In this document: positions 32,020 through 42,921 of the stretch, piece by piece
How the letters are laid out: the number at the start of each line of letters is the position of its first letter
Position numbering within the stretch: the first letter of the stretch is position 1
Source of the DNA: Nematopogon swammerdamellus
Lineage: Eukaryota > Arthropoda > Insecta > Lepidoptera > Adelidae
DNA length: 64,000 bases
Direction of reading: 5' to 3'
NCBI GenBank assembly: GCA_946902875.1
Contig: OX336336.1
Coordinates: 27,111,558 to 27,175,557 of the forward strand
The notes under the pieces: generated by a model
The model's database searches: none
Seen by the model: the letters and a program-made list of their open reading frames with translations, nothing else
Told to the model about the DNA's origin: nothing
Translations under genes and position numbers: made by a program

Positions 32020-32350
32020 GTTTTAGGGTTCCGTATCGGTTACGGGACCCTATTACTAAGCCTACGCCGTCTGTCTGTCTGTACGTTCGTCCTTCCGTCT
32101 GTCCGAGGGCTGTATCTCTTGAACCGTAATAGGTAGCCCGTGGAAATTTTCATAGAATATGCGTTATTATGGCCGATATAACAACAAATAATAAAATAAG
32201 GAAAAGTTAAAAATGCACGGAGGTCCCCATACAAGAAACTAAAAAGTGTATGCGTGCCATCTACCCGAAATAGTGTGAAGCAGCGCTGACCATGACATGG
32301 CGAAACGGAACCCTCGGTGCGCGAGTTCGACTCGCACTTGGCCGATTTTT
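32020..32350. repeat. Repeat-C full copy
   Basis: 'agggttccgtatcggttacgg' to 'cggaaccctcggtgcgcgag', with internal CTGTCTGTCTG tract, 'accgtaataggtagcccgtgg' and 'gtgccatctacccgaa'. Confidence 0.8.
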
Positions 32351-32364
32351 TACTTACTTACAGT

Positions 32365-32660
32365 CGACTGAGGTCACCTCTGCCCGCGAAACCACGCTCA
32401 GTTAGGTGCCACGTCAGCAGATTTGCGGACTGTTGCAAGGCGTCTAAGCTGTTGATACGACGTTCGAAGACACTCAGGTTAAAGGATTCGGGAAACACCT
32501 CCCCGGAAGACAGTTAGTTCCACACCCTAGCGGTGCGACAAAGAAACGATTTAGAGAACCGTTGCGTTCTCAAAAGCCCAATGTCAACAACAAAAGGATG
32601 CTGATTCTCTGAGACTAGTCATGCGGAGATAGGATGGGTGGCAGGAATAAGAGATGCTAT
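32365..32660 (-). pseudogene. LINE family-2 C-terminal fragment
   Basis: The minus strand contains the region encoding the SKSFLCRTA..WN..LPASVFPESFNL-type tail, diverged with stops. Better copies are at 42034-42288 and 61885-62109. Confidence 0.55.
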
Positions 32661-32864
32661 TAGTTCCACAGAGTGTAAAATTCCACACGTGTAAGTAATT
32701 TATCAGTTCGTGAGCGCATAGGGCGTAGGGGAACGATTAAACCGTTGGGTTCCCTCGTCGAAGGCTTGGGTTCGAATGGGATTTCCGTTGTTATTGAGTA
32801 TTTATTTATTTATACGTTTACTAATTTATTTTATTTTTATGTATTCACTTTTCTTTTTTTCATT

Positions 32865-32990
32865 TAAAGCGCGACATATGGGACCCATAAGGTGTCTAAC
32901 AACGCCCATGGACATTCGGTCGCATGGAGAGGTTGCGAATGACATGTCGGCCTGACAGGTGCCCATTCACGCACCTCTTGAAGACGGTGT
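32865..32990 (-). pseudogene. LINE family-1 3' end fragment
   Basis: 'gcgcgacatatgggaccc', 'aggtgtctaacaacgccc', 'gacattcggtcg' and 'aggtgcccattcacgc' are the reversed family-1 LINE tail. Confidence 0.65.
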
Positions 32991-32999
32991 TTTTTTATT

Positions 33000-33400
33000 T
33001 TTTATGTAATCCGGTATGGGTGGCTGAGTCAGAGGGGCCAAAGCACATGCTCTAACTAGCCAATATCACCTTCAAAAAGGTAGGTGCCATACCGGAGACT
33101 TCCCTGGATTGCTGGCTATACTGGACTAGAGGAGAACACAACCGAGGCTGCTATGCGGCCATCTTACATCCAGTACGGTGGTACCAACCCAGTCGGCTAC
33201 AATGTGAGCCTACCACCTAGTAAGGGGCAAGGGAAGAGACCTACAGTTTTACACCGGTTCCGAACGGTGAAGCAGCAGGTGTAGATATGCACGTAAATTT
33301 TTTCGTCAGAAAAAACTCATTGGTACACGCCGACCGGATTCGAACCTCGGACCACCCGCATGAGAAGCCGATTCCCAAACCTCGGCCACCCGCCGCTTAC
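33000..33400 (-). mobile_element. SINE-B, full length, minus strand
   Basis: Reversed tail at 33000-33020 ('tatgtaatccggtatgggtgg'), body, 'gaaaaaactcattggtacacg', and reversed head with B box 'ggattcgaacc' and A-box 'cggccacccgccgc'. Confidence 0.85.
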
Positions 33401-34345
33401 TGGTTGGTGTTGCAACCACAACCGTAAAACCCGAAAGTCCGTGATTCTGTACGTGAAATAGAACAACTTTTGTTCTACGACTTTTTAATTTGAAGAAATA
33501 AAATTGTTTTTTCTCCATACATTTTGAGAACAGATATTTTAAAATTTGTATGGAAAAAAATTTTTTTTTTTTGAAAAAATTTTTTTCGTCACAGACGTTG
33601 TTTAGTTTCAGATATAGAATAACCCCCTTATGTCAGTTAAAAATATTACGGGGACAACTGCAATACCGTGTATATGGCCTATATGTTGAGTCAGTGCTTA
33701 TTCCATATACATATGACTTATTACATTTCTTTGTAATAAACGTAAACTAATTGTTTTATTTGACTTGATATAATATGAAATATCAATATTGACGATGGCA
33801 CTATACACCAGATATAGGTAATGTAAATAGGCAGAGTGGTCAGATTCTTGAGTGTTCATGCTTATCCTGTAAATATTAATGTTCTTGTGAGCGGTAGTAT
33901 GCGTTAATTATTGTAAATTACTTGAATTATAATACTTACATATTTATAAGGTACTAACAAAACATTGTGACTTGCGAAGTTTGTTTGTCAGCTCTTCTTC
34001 GCATTGAATTTAGAACTGGCGGAATTTTCGACATGTCCAAGCGTAGGTTACCTACCTATGGATGAAATTATACAATAAACAATAAACAATACAAAATTTC
34101 ATTCAAATCCGTTTAGGCGTTTAGGCGTGAAAGTGTAACAAAAAAAAAATTAGCATCCATACTTTCGCGCTTATAACATCGTTGTAGTGATATGAGAAAA
34201 TCAAAATATTATATTATTATATACGTTTAATTAACTAGTATGTAGTGTATATTATAGTATATTATAGTTATTTTCCTTATATTATATTTTACATTCCCAC
34301 ACTCAAGTCTTTTGCTACTACCTACTTATACCTCGCAACATACGA
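33401..34345. other. No gene recognised
   Basis: AT-rich. 33950-34010 shares 'acttgcgaagtttgtttgtc..cttcttcgcattgaattt' with 20180-20215. No ORF supported. Confidence 0.35.
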
Positions 34346-34492
34346 CTCTCAAACATCCAAAGGTTGACTGGGAGAAATCCCTGTAAGGGATAAGTCCGCC
34401 TTTGCCCCTCATGTAAATTTCTTATTGTGTGTTTATGTTAAATGTTTTTTTGGAGCAATAAAGTATTTCTATCTATCTATCTATCTTATGTG
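34346..34492 (+). mobile_element. LINE-type 3' tail with (CTAT)n
   Basis: 'aaaggttgactgggagaaatc', 'ggataagtccgcctttgcccc', 'gagcaataaagta' and a CTAT repeat. This is a tail used by LINEs and SINEs in insects; the inverse copy is at 42530-42660. Confidence 0.65.
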
Positions 34493-34920
34493 TAAACTTG
34501 TAATTGGTGTTCAGTGAGCATATTTGTATGTCTATATTACTCGTGTATGTAAATAAGCACTGTTTTACTACAATAAATAAAACAAAAATCAATAAAATGC
34601 GCTATCTTACAGTTATATTTATGACCTTTTTGCCTGTGAGATGTAGATCCCGAAGCTCTGTACTTAGTACCTACGTGGAGACACATCGTATCGTAAATCA
34701 AACTTTTGCAGCAAAACTTCCCACTTTATCGCCTCGAACATTACGGTTATGCGAGCGGCTGCATTAAAATTCAACTTTTAGTGCCCTTGGGGAAAACTAT
34801 CGGTGAAATATTTAGTACATAGACTAGTGGCCGGTGTATTCTGAGAGCCGTCAAATGTCCTGTATTTTAAAGGACGTCCCAATTTTTACATGGAATCATT
34901 ATAACATGTCTTACGCACGC
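34493..34920. other. No gene recognised
   Basis: AT-rich sequence without a coherent ORF or repeat match. Confidence 0.35.
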
Positions 34921-34934
34921 ACCTTTTTTTTTTT

Positions 34935-35480
34935 TTTTTTTTATTGTTAGCTCGACCTATGGCGCCGAGGCACCCATAAGGTGTCTAACGGCGCCCATGG
35001 ACATTCGGTCGTATTCGGGGGTTGCGAATGCCATGCCGGCCTGACAGGTGCCCATTCACGCCCCTCTTGAAGGACCCGAGACTGTACTTGGGGGGAAATA
35101 TATGAGCAGGGAGAGCGTTCCAGAGTTTACCGGTTCTGTACAGGAAAGATCTGCAGAATCGATTGGTACGCATGCGCGGTAAGTCCAGCGTATATGGATG
35201 CAATCCCTGCCCAGTGCGCGTGGTGCGGAGGTGGAAAGGGGACGGCGGGATCGCGTTAAACAGCTCCTCCGAGCACTCCCCATGGAATAAGCGATAGAAC
35301 ACACTTAGGGAGCCGACATCCCTACGGTGTTGCAGTGGTTCCAGATCACGGGACACTTCGGGGTCACCCACTAGTCGCACGGCTCGACGCTGGATCGAGT
35401 CCAGAGGCGCAAGCTGGTATTTGGCAGAGCCATCCCACAGGTGCGAGCAGTACTCCAAGCAAGACCTATTGCGCGAAAAT
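34935..35480 (-). pseudogene. LINE family-1 C-terminus and 3' end
   Basis: The longest family-1 copy: minus strand ORF (to 34985) reads LEYCSHLWDGSAKYQLAPLD, IQRRAVRLVGDP, LEPLQHRRDVGSLSVFYRLF, then TGKLWNALPAHIFPPKYS and FKRGVNGHL. This EYCSHLW..LD-IQRRA tail is typical of insect LINE C-termini. The RT core is absent. The reversed A-tail at 34925-34942 marks the 3' end. Confidence 0.75.
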
Positions 35481-35800
35481 GAATCGCCGTGCATACCTAT
35501 TATGTCATGCAAAGGCTCGAAAACGGCTGGACCGATTTGAATAATGTTTTTTATGTATTGTTCTGTATTTTTCTGGGGTGGTTTACAAGAAAAAACAATT
35601 TAGGAAAAATGAAATGGAACAGGCAAAAAGTAGTAATATATAAAAATGAATCGCCGTGCATTAGTCTCGCAAAGGCTTGAAAACGGCTGGACCGATTTGA
35701 ATAATGTTTTTTATGTATTGTTCTGTATTTTTCTGGGGTGGTTTACAAGGAAAAAAAAATTGGAAAAACCAAAGGGAACTGGCAAAAAATAGTTTTAATC
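35470..35800. repeat. Tandem pair of 'aaaatgaatcgccgtgcat' repeat
   Basis: Two copies, starting about 35478 and 35644, of 'aaaatgaatcgccgtgcat', 'ggctcgaaaacggctggacc', 'gatttgaataatgtttttta', 'tctggggtggtttacaag'. Repeats beginning like this resemble lepidopteran Helitron ends from memory; not proven. Confidence 0.65.
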
Positions 35801-36639
35801 TTAATTGCTTAAATTAAAATCGGAACCACTTCGGATTAATTTCAATAGATGGCGTTCGTGGCGGACCTATCGTTTGACAGCTGCGCCATACATAAAACTT
35901 GTTATTCTTAAATGGTAGCCTTAAAACACGCGACGTCAGGGCGAATTCGCACTCTCGCTGGAAATCGGGGACTATACTGAAGCGATCGAAAATACATTTT
36001 CAATGTCAAAATGTGACGTATAATAAGGCTATATCGCATCACTTATAGGGCGGAAAAGCCTGAATTCCCTTTTTTTCATCGGCGGAGCTGTATTTTTACG
36101 GAAAGATAAACACAGAAACCAACCGCGTAAAACAAATATTACAATAACATGTTTTCATTTTATTAAGCTGCTTCGTTTTAATGTTGGAAAAAGTCACAGA
36201 ACAAGAAATCTCGAGTCATATACACTTTATGCCACTTAAGGTGACGTGAGGCTGCGTCTGACTCGAATTTCAAGAAGTTTACCACCAATATTACTCACCT
36301 GATAGGTTCTGTTTTAATATAATGTAATACTTCATCTATCAGCGCAGATCGATAGCTTTTTGAAAACACGATTTGATTAACTTCGCTCGATAGTAAAAAA
36401 TCATGAACATGACTGAATTTAGTTATAAAAACGTATTTAAGGCAACGTGACCAAATCAAGGCTTTGGAAAAAATATATTTTATTTGTTGAATATATATCT
36501 AAATCCGTAGCTTTTTACTTTTTTGTTTCGATCTGTAGTTTTGGAATAAAAAAATAAAAACCGACTTTTTGATTGATTGATTGTGTTGGATCATATTGCA
36601 ACCAGCGAAAGCGGTGCCTTGAAAGAGGAGTACGGGTGA
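35801..36639. other. No gene recognised
   Basis: Contains no supported ORF. 35815-35870 'cggaaccacttcggattaat' and onwards is unassigned. Confidence 0.35.
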
Positions 36640-36810
36640 ATACGGGTTGACAGGGCCTTAATGCGTAGCAAGGGCGGGCTTATTACCTTTAGGCAATTTC
36701 CTCCAGTCAACCCAGCGGAAATACATTTTCACATGGAATCCGAAGCATGGAGCAGTGGGTGAAGGTATGCACGTAATTTTTTTTTTATCAGAATAATCTC
36801 ATTGGTAAAC
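36640..36810 (-). mobile_element. SINE-B-head element with LINE-type tail, minus strand
   Basis: 'acgggttgacagggcc', 'ggcgggcttattacctttaggc', 'cctccagtcaaccc', 'gcagtgggtgaaggtatgcacg' and 'cattggtaaactt' match the inverse of the chimeric SINE at 61445-61720. The tRNA-like head itself is lost. Confidence 0.6.
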
Positions 36811-36817
36811 TTCGTAT

Positions 36818-37222
36818 TTTTTTTTTATGTAATCCGGTATGGGTGGCTGAGTCGGAGGGGCCAAAGCACATGCTCTAACCAGCCAATATCACCTCCGAGA
36901 AGGTAGGTGCCATTCCGGAGACTTCCCTGGATTGCTGGCTATACTGGACTAGAGGAGAACACAACCGAGGTTGCTTGCGGCCATCTTACATCCAGTACGG
37001 TGGTACCAACCCAGTCGGCTACAATTTGAGCCTACCAACTAGTAAGGGGCAAGGGAAGGGACCTACAGTTTTACACCGGTTCCGAACGGTGAAGCAGCGG
37101 GTGTAGGTATGCAGGTAAATTTTTTCGTCAGAAAAAACTCATTGGTACACGTCGACGGGATTCGAACCTCGGACCTCTCGCAAGAGAAGCCGACGCTCAG
37201 ACCACTCGGTCACCGGCCGCCT
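36818..37222 (-). mobile_element. SINE-B, full length, minus strand
   Basis: T-run and 'tatgtaatccggtatggg', full body, 'ctcattggtacacgtcg', and reversed head 'gggattcgaacctcgg..ctcggtcaccggccgcc'. Confidence 0.85.
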
Positions 37223-37244
37223 TCAAGTAGCAGTAGTATAGTAC

Positions 37245-37435
37245 TAAATTTATTTTATACTATATTTTCTTTCATACTGCTCAGTCCTATTCAGCGTGAT
37301 ATTATATAGCCTATGGTGAGTCTCAAGAACTACTGCGAACCGCATCAAAATATGTTCAGTGGTTCCGGAGTTTACCTTAAACATACATACATACATACAC
37401 ACAGGCGGGCGTTCCCTTTTATAAGAAGTAGAGAA
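37245..37435. repeat. Repeat-H-like fragment
   Basis: 'cagcgtgatattatatagcc', 'gttcagtggttccggagttt', a catacatacataca tract and 'gggcgttcccttttataag', a diverged relative of the units at 11343-11810. Confidence 0.5.
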
Positions 37436-37467
37436 TAGACATAGAGATATACCTACTGTGTATGCGT

Positions 37468-37795
37468 ACTGTGTGGGGGGCGGTACTTTAAAAGAATAGC
37501 CCCACTGCATCTCTCCCCGTGAATGTCTTAAAAGGCGACTAAGGGATATGTATGACTCCCTTCTTATATTACTAAGTGGTAGGGTTTAACCCGCCCGGGT
37601 TGGTACCACCGCACTGAATGAAAGGTCGGTCGAAACGGCTATGTAAATAGTTTGTGTTTTCCGTCCAGTTCAGTGTAGCCGGCACGACCGAAGGGAAGCA
37701 CTGACGTGGCACCAAGTTCATCCGGTGTTATGGGCTGACATCACGGATGTTGTAGGTGATGTAGCCAACCGTGTCAGTTTCCATAAAAAAAAAAA
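37468..37795 (+). mobile_element. SINE-A with third head type, full length
   Basis: 'gtgtggggggcggtacttt', 'gaatagccccactgcatctc', 'aaaaggcgactaagggatatg', body, 'gatgtagccaaccgtgtcag' and a poly(A) tail. Confidence 0.85.
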
Positions 37796-37857
37796 ACTAC
37801 GGCATCATCTCGGTCGGTGGCGAAGGTGGTCAACGCACTGGGGTGACCCGCGGGCGA

Positions 37858-38165
37858 GAGCACAGATTACTTAATAGTTACTTCGTAACAGATAAACCAC
37901 TCCATAGAAAATGTTCCTACCTTCGGGCTTTAATAGCCTACTGTTTCATGTCGCCAATCGCTGCGTGCGAAAATGTACCTTAACGATCGAGTGTAAAGTG
38001 GTTATTGCTTTGCGACTGCGCGCAGTTGCGTGGGCGAGCGTCTATGTATACTTCGCGCGGCTGACGAATTACCACTGAAATAGACCGCCGGCGGCCCGTC
38101 GGGCGGTAGGTAGTTAGCGCGCGCAAGTACATAGAGTGCGTGAGGCCTGGCGAGAGGCCCATTTT
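37858..38165. mobile_element. MITE M2 internal fragment
   Basis: 'cagattacttaatagttactt', 'ctttaatagcctactgtttc', 'cgctgcgtgcgaaaatgtacc' and 'agtacatagagtgcgtgaggc' match 13660-13950 of the 548-bp M2 copy. Ends were not preserved. Confidence 0.7.
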
Positions 38166-38461
38166 GCCTACAAGTGCATACATTAACGGAAGCGTTCTGT
38201 GTTGCCAGTACACCGAGAAATTCATTAAATACTGAAGAGCACGTCACGAGCAGTGCGATTCCATTGCGAACTCACCGCAATGCCGTTTAACCTAGAACAT
38301 AATCACGTCCTAAATTCGGCCTTATTTCAAAGCGTTACCGTGCAATTTCCACTAAATTGAATTTAGACGTTATTCAACCTAGAGGTGAGCAGAAATACTG
38401 TAAAGCGGCCTATTGACGTCCCTGCATTGAGGGCCGATATCGGTGTTAGCGGTAGCAGACT
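38166..38461. other. No feature recognised
   Basis: No ORF or repeat match seen. Confidence 0.3.
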
Positions 38462-38650
38462 AAGCTCAAATGGCAGTGGGCTGGGCACGTCAGCCAATTG
38501 GCCGTTGGAGTAAACGGGTGCAACACTGGCGGCCGTGGACAGGCAAACGGGAATTAGGTGGGAACGTTACTTACTGCTGATGACCGGGAGGACTGGAGAA
38601 CATTTGGAGAGGCGTATATCCAGCAGTAGACATGTAAACGCTGACTGACT
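38462..38650 (+). pseudogene. LINE C-terminal fragment (KWQWAGH type)
   Basis: 'aagctcaaatggcagtgggc' (KLKWQWAGH), 'caggcaaacgggaatta', 'gaccgggaggactggagaac' and 'tatccagcagtagacatgt' match the tail at 61154-61400. It ends in CTGA repeats. Confidence 0.6.
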
Positions 38651-38654
38651 GACT

Positions 38655-39223
38655 GTTGCCAGACGTACCATAATTATGGCATTCATACCATATTTTCATG
38701 CCATTTGCAATAGTGGTGCGGCAAAAAATATGATAATTCCATTACTGGCTACAACTAATTTACAAAAGACGCGTCGATGGAAGACAAGGTTTGTAGCAGT
38801 AAAGTAAAAAAGTTAAGTGAAAAATGTATTTATTTCAAAATAAATACATTTCACAGTTGTACAGGCTGTCTACAGTATTTGCCTCCGAAAAGAGCCACTA
38901 GAGACGTAGCATCGGAGACGCATTACATACATTCCACAAATATTATTATTAGCGACGAATGAAAACCAGACTTTTCCGTTCGAATTTTATTGCAAGGGTC
39001 CCAAAGAATATAACATTTTTAAAGATTTTATAAAAATAAAAACACTAAATAATATTACAATTCGCCTGTACGACACAATTATATTTGCTTGCGGCCTTTA
39101 ACTATAGGTAACAAACAATACGTGTGCGCGCATTGCTTCTATATTTTAATTACGAGCTCTAGAGAGACAGTACAGAGCATTAAAATATGGTATGAATACC
39201 AAAATAATGGTACGCCTGGCAAC
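38655..39223. mobile_element. MITE M6, 569 bp
   Basis: Ends GTTGCCAGACGTACCATAAT and inverse 'ataatggtacgcctggcaac' form inverted repeats of about 42 bp with a few mismatches. Interior is non-coding and has a small ATGTATTTATTT hairpin at 38822-38850. No target duplication recognised; the left flank is LINE-tail CTGA repeat. Confidence 0.7.
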
Positions 39224-39394
39224 GCCACTTCCGATATCGACCCTGCGTACAGGGTCGTGAGTTGGCCGCTTTACTAGGTAACATTATTAGTTACCTACCT
39301 TTAATACGCAGCACGAGTCGAGTGTTAGTGGATTAGAGAAACAAACAGTACAATAATAAATAAATAGCGAGGGAAGAACTTATATAAACTATAG

Positions 39395-39690
39395 CTTTTG
39401 CCCGCGGCTTCGCTCGCGTGAAATCCGTATTAAAGAAGGAAGAAAGTAAGTAGGTCCGCTGCCGTACCTTTACTTCGGCGCGCGGAACAATTCGGTTTGT
39501 ATGAGAGCCACATCTTAGCGTAACCGGAACTGAATTTTATTTAGCCTATCCTGCCTGTGTCGCGTATAATTAAATGTGCTTGTACTAAGTTTCATCGAAT
39601 TCGGATGATCGGTTTAAGAGTTATGGAGGAACATACACACATAAGTACAGAAAAGATTTATAAAAATCGTCAATTTAGTTTTAGTATCAT
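39395..39690. repeat. 'TTTTGCCCGCGGCTTCGCTCGCG' repeat
   Basis: Starts with the GCCCGCGGCTTCGC motif and continues 'ggatgatcggtttaagagtt' and 'aggaacatacacacataag'. The inverse motif appears at 44985-45005. A widespread insect repeat end. Confidence 0.55.
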
Positions 39691-39847
39691 ACATAGAGTC
39701 TACAAACGCTCATAAAACAAAGTAACTTACTCCATGGCCATCCCTTACAGATTTATTATTAGTATTGATTGATGTTGTGTGCGTTCCTACATTTTTTTTT
39801 ATACTGACTTCATTACATCAATTTGTTTTTATGTCTTCACCTGTTCC

Positions 39848-39948
39848 TTTTTGTATGCAATCCGGTACGGGTGGCTGAGTCAGAGGGGCCAAAGTGCGTG
39901 CTCCGATCAGTCTATATCACCTCCGAGAAGGCGCCATACCGGAGACAT
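39848..39948 (-). mobile_element. SINE-B tail fragment
   Basis: 'gcaatccggtacgggtggct', 'gaggggccaaagtgcgtg', 'atatcacctccgagaagg' and 'ccataccggagac'. It changes abruptly to Repeat-E sequence at about 39950. Confidence 0.7.
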
Positions 39949-39949
39949 T

Positions 39950-40162
39950 TAGCAATCTGTTAGGACAAGATAACTATCAAGCAGCAAGTAAGGCACAAAT
40001 ACTCACCTACTGCATGACTGGAAAGACCGTGCCAGGGTGAGAGGTGGTATCCTGTCGCCCTTATGCACGGCACCCCGTCTTTATCCCTTAGTCGCCTTTT
40101 ACGACATGCACGGGCAGAGATGCAGTGGGGCTATTCTTATTAATTACCGGCTCCACACGGTA
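39950..40162 (-). repeat. Repeat-E and SINE-A third-head fragment
   Basis: 'agcagcaagtaaggcac', 'ctactgcatgactgg', 'tgtcgcccttatgcacgg', 'cttagtcgccttttacgac' and 'gctccacacggtac' in the same order as 22530-22685, showing that these two pieces travel together. Confidence 0.65.
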
Positions 40163-40169
40163 CGATATA

Positions 40170-40436
40170 GCCTTTTTTTTATCGAAACTGACACGGTTGG
40201 CTACATCACCTACAACATCCGTGATGTCAGCCCATAAAACCGGGTGAACTTGGTGCCACGTCAGTACTTCCCTTCGGTCGTGCCGGCTACACTGAACTGG
40301 AGGGAAAACACAAACTATTTACATGGCCGATTCGACCGACTTTTCATTCAGTGTGGTGGTACCAACCCGGGCGGGTTAAATCCTACCACCTAGTAATATA
40401 AGGGAGTCGTATCCCTTAGTCGCCTTTTACGACGTG
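40170..40436 (-). mobile_element. SINE-A, minus strand, short third head
   Basis: T-run, 'cgaaactgacacggttgg', body, 'aatcctaccacctagtaat' and 'cccttagtcgccttttacgac'. Confidence 0.8.
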
Positions 40437-40645
40437 TCAGTCAGTCAGTCAGCGTGTAAGCGTCCACTGCTGGACATACGCATCTCCAATTTTCCTCCAG
40501 TCCTCCCGGCCTTCAGCAATACGAAACCACTCATTTCCGCCGGCGTACTTGATGTCGTCGTCCCACCTTTCGTTTACGACATGCACGGGGAGAAATGCAG
40601 TGGGGCTATTCTTTTAAAGTACCGGCCGCACACGGTACAATAGCC
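40437..40645 (-). pseudogene. LINE C-terminal fragment joined to SINE-A head fragment
   Basis: 40437-40565 is the reversed KWQWAGH-type tail ('cactgctggacatacgc', 'tcctccagtcctcccggcc', 'tacttgatgtcgtcgtccc'). 40566-40645 is a reversed third head ('gcagtggggctattctttt', 'gcacacggtac'). Confidence 0.6.
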
Positions 40646-40686
40646 CCCACACTGAACCTACTCGTATTTTAAACTATTACGAACGA

Positions 40687-40768
40687 AGGTCGCGTCTCGT
40701 GATTGAACCCAAGACCTGGAGCTTTAATTGCGTGCAAGGACTATAACCACTAAGTCACACCGACAGAT
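40687..40768 (-). mobile_element. tRNA-like SINE head or degenerate tRNA
   Basis: On the minus strand: 'ggtgtgacttagtggttat' (A-box-like TGACTTAGTGG) and 'ggtcttgggttcaatcacg' (B-box-like GGTTCAATC) about 50 nt apart. Not a convincing cloverleaf, so more likely a SINE head than a functional tRNA. It is different from the SINE-A and SINE-B heads. Confidence 0.45.
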
Positions 40769-40797
40769 CAGTAAAGGGTCTATGTGAGGTGAGGTTT

Positions 40798-41197
40798 TTT
40801 TTTTTTTTCTTTTATCCGGTATGGGTGGCTGAGTCCGAGGGGCCAAAGCACATGCTCTAACCAGCCAATATCACCTCCGAGAAGGTAGGTGCCATACCGG
40901 AGACTTCCCTGGATTGCTGGCTATACTGGACTAGAGGAGAACACAACCGAGGTTGCTTGCGGCCATCTTACATCCAGTACGGTGGTACCAACCCAGTCGG
41001 CCACAATTTGAGCCTACCACCTAGTAAGGGGCAAGGGAAGGGACCTACAGTTTTACACCGGTGAAGCAGCGGGTGTAGGTATGCACGTAAATTTTTTCGT
41101 CAGAAAAAACTCATTGGTACACGCCGACCGGATTCGAACCTCGGACCTCCCGCATGAGAAGCCGATGCCCAAACCACTCGGCCACCCACCGCTCATA
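40798..41197 (-). mobile_element. SINE-B, full length, minus strand
   Basis: Long T-run, 'ttatccggtatgggtgg', body, 'tacaccggtgaagcagcggg' (short internal deletion of the ttccgaacgg hairpin), and reversed head 'ggattcgaacctcgg..cactcggccacccaccgc'. Confidence 0.85.
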
Positions 41198-41644
41198 CAT
41201 ACAAAGCATACCGTTCGTAAACCGTACGCTGCTCTGCCAAAATTACTTGCTAAATATTCTCAAAAGCCCATCCACCGCATCTAAGTACTCACCTAACGCT
41301 AGACCACGTGGCAGTGAAGACACCTGAAATAACCCATTCGTACTATCACGTAATGAAATTAAACCACATCTAAAGAACCTTCTCGCATTAACGCCTTGTT
41401 CGTTTGTAGCTTTCACACATAGCGGCTGGTAACATTTTAGTGAGAATGACATGGTCCTATAGATGCACCTTAATTTTCAACCGTGCACATTGTAGCAACT
41501 TGGCAGTTTGCTGGAAGCTCGCTGCAGCAACGAAATTGTCTTCGGGCGGTATTACATTTTAAAAATATTCCACCGTGACGATGTGTGGCGCCGGTACTTA
41601 AAAAGAATAGCCCTATAGTACTGTGCGGCGCTGGTAGTTAAAAA
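41198..41644. other. No feature recognised
   Basis: No supported ORF; a short 'ggtacttaaaaagaatagccc' third-head-like scrap lies at 41594-41615. Confidence 0.35.
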
Positions 41645-42003
41645 CCGGCCAAGTGCGAGTCGAACTCGCGCACCGAGGGTCCGTATCGCCATGTCATGGT
41701 CAGCGCCACTCACGCCATCTATGTATTAGTTAAAATGCTTCATAATCTTTTCGGTAGATGGCGCGCATACCCTTTTTAGTTTCTTGTATGGGGACCCCCG
41801 TCAATTTTTTAATGTTTCTTATTCTTTATTTCTTGTTATATCGGCCATAATAACACATATTCTGTGAAAATTTTAACGGGATACCTATTACGGTTCAAGA
41901 GGTACGGTACAGCCCTCGGACAGACAGACGGACAGACAGACATACAGACAGACAGCGTAGGCTTAGTAATAGGGTCCCGTACCACGGTTATGGAACCCAA
42001 AAT
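41645..42003. repeat. Repeat-C full copy
   Basis: 'accggccaagtgcgagtcg', 'ccatgtcatggtcagcgcc', 'tatcggccataataacac', 'acagacggacagacagac' and 'gtcccgtaccacggttatgg'. Confidence 0.8.
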
Positions 42004-42019
42004 TAATAGCTCCACTGTA

Positions 42020-42310
42020 TTTTTTTTTTTTATCTAATCGAACATGGGTGGCTGCGTCGAGGGCCCAATGGTGCAGTCGACAGAGCCAAAAACCCCTCTC
42101 CTCGCAAAACTACGCTCAGTGAGGCGCCATGCCAGCAGATTCGCGGACTGTTGCAAGCTGTCTAGCCCGTTGATACGAAGTTTGAAGACACCCAGGTTAA
42201 AGGATTCGGGAAATACACTCGCCGGAAGACAGTTCCACGCCCTAGCGGTGCGACAGAGAAACGATTTTGAGAACGGATGGGTTCTCAAAAGCCCAATGTC
42301 AACAACAAAA
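42020..42310 (-). pseudogene. LINE family-2 C-terminus and 3' end
   Basis: Minus-strand ORF: SKSFLCRTARAWNCLPASVF, PESFNLGVFKLRINGLDSLQ, then a 3' end 'gctgcgtcgagggccca' and T-run at 42020. The same organisation is at 61801-62109. Confidence 0.65.
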
Positions 42311-42344
42311 CCTCAGTTTCTCTGCGGCGAGTGCTGCGAAGCAT

Positions 42345-42500
42345 CTCTCGCCGTGCATGTCGTAAAAGGCGACTAAGGAATAAGGGCAAGTTGCCATGCT
42401 AAAGGGCGACAGATTAGCCACCTCTCACCTTGGCACGGTACTTCCACCGAGTCATGCAGCAGGTGGGTCTTCGTGCCTTACTTGCTACTTGATTTATCTT
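42345..42500 (+). repeat. SINE-A head and Repeat-E fragments
   Basis: 'gccgtgcatgtcgtaaaaggcgactaagg', 'cgacagattagccacctctc', 'ttccaccgagtcatgcagc' and 'ggtgggtcttcgtgccttac' are the inverse of 22520-22620. Confidence 0.6.
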
Positions 42501-42529
42501 GTCCTAATACTTACATTGCTAAACGTCGT

Positions 42530-42665
42530 AGTCGTCATAGAAAATTCTTTATTGCTCCAGTAAACATTAAACAGTCACAAATACATTGGAAAATTTACAT
42601 AAGGTGTAAAGGCGGACTTATCCCTTACAGAGATTTCTTACAGTCAACCTTTGGATGTTTGAGAT
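42530..42665 (-). mobile_element. LINE-type 3' tail
   Basis: 'ttctttattgctccagtaaac', 'aaggcggacttatcccttac' and 'cagtcaacctttggatgttt' are the inverse of the tail at 34346-34480. Confidence 0.6.
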
Positions 42666-42921
42666 TCGATAATATAGTGAAATGTAAGTAGGTAGTAGCA
42701 AAAGAGTTGCGTGACAATTGAAGATAAAAATAATAATAAGAATACTTATTAATACATACATATAAGTACATGCTAGTAAAATATAAGCCATACATGTTTA
42801 ATACATATAAATCACTAAATATATAGAATATTATATACTAATATTCTGTATATTTAATAAATATATATACATACATACTTGTCCATCCAGGTAAGTATGA
42901 AACAAAAGTGGTTTTTGTTTT

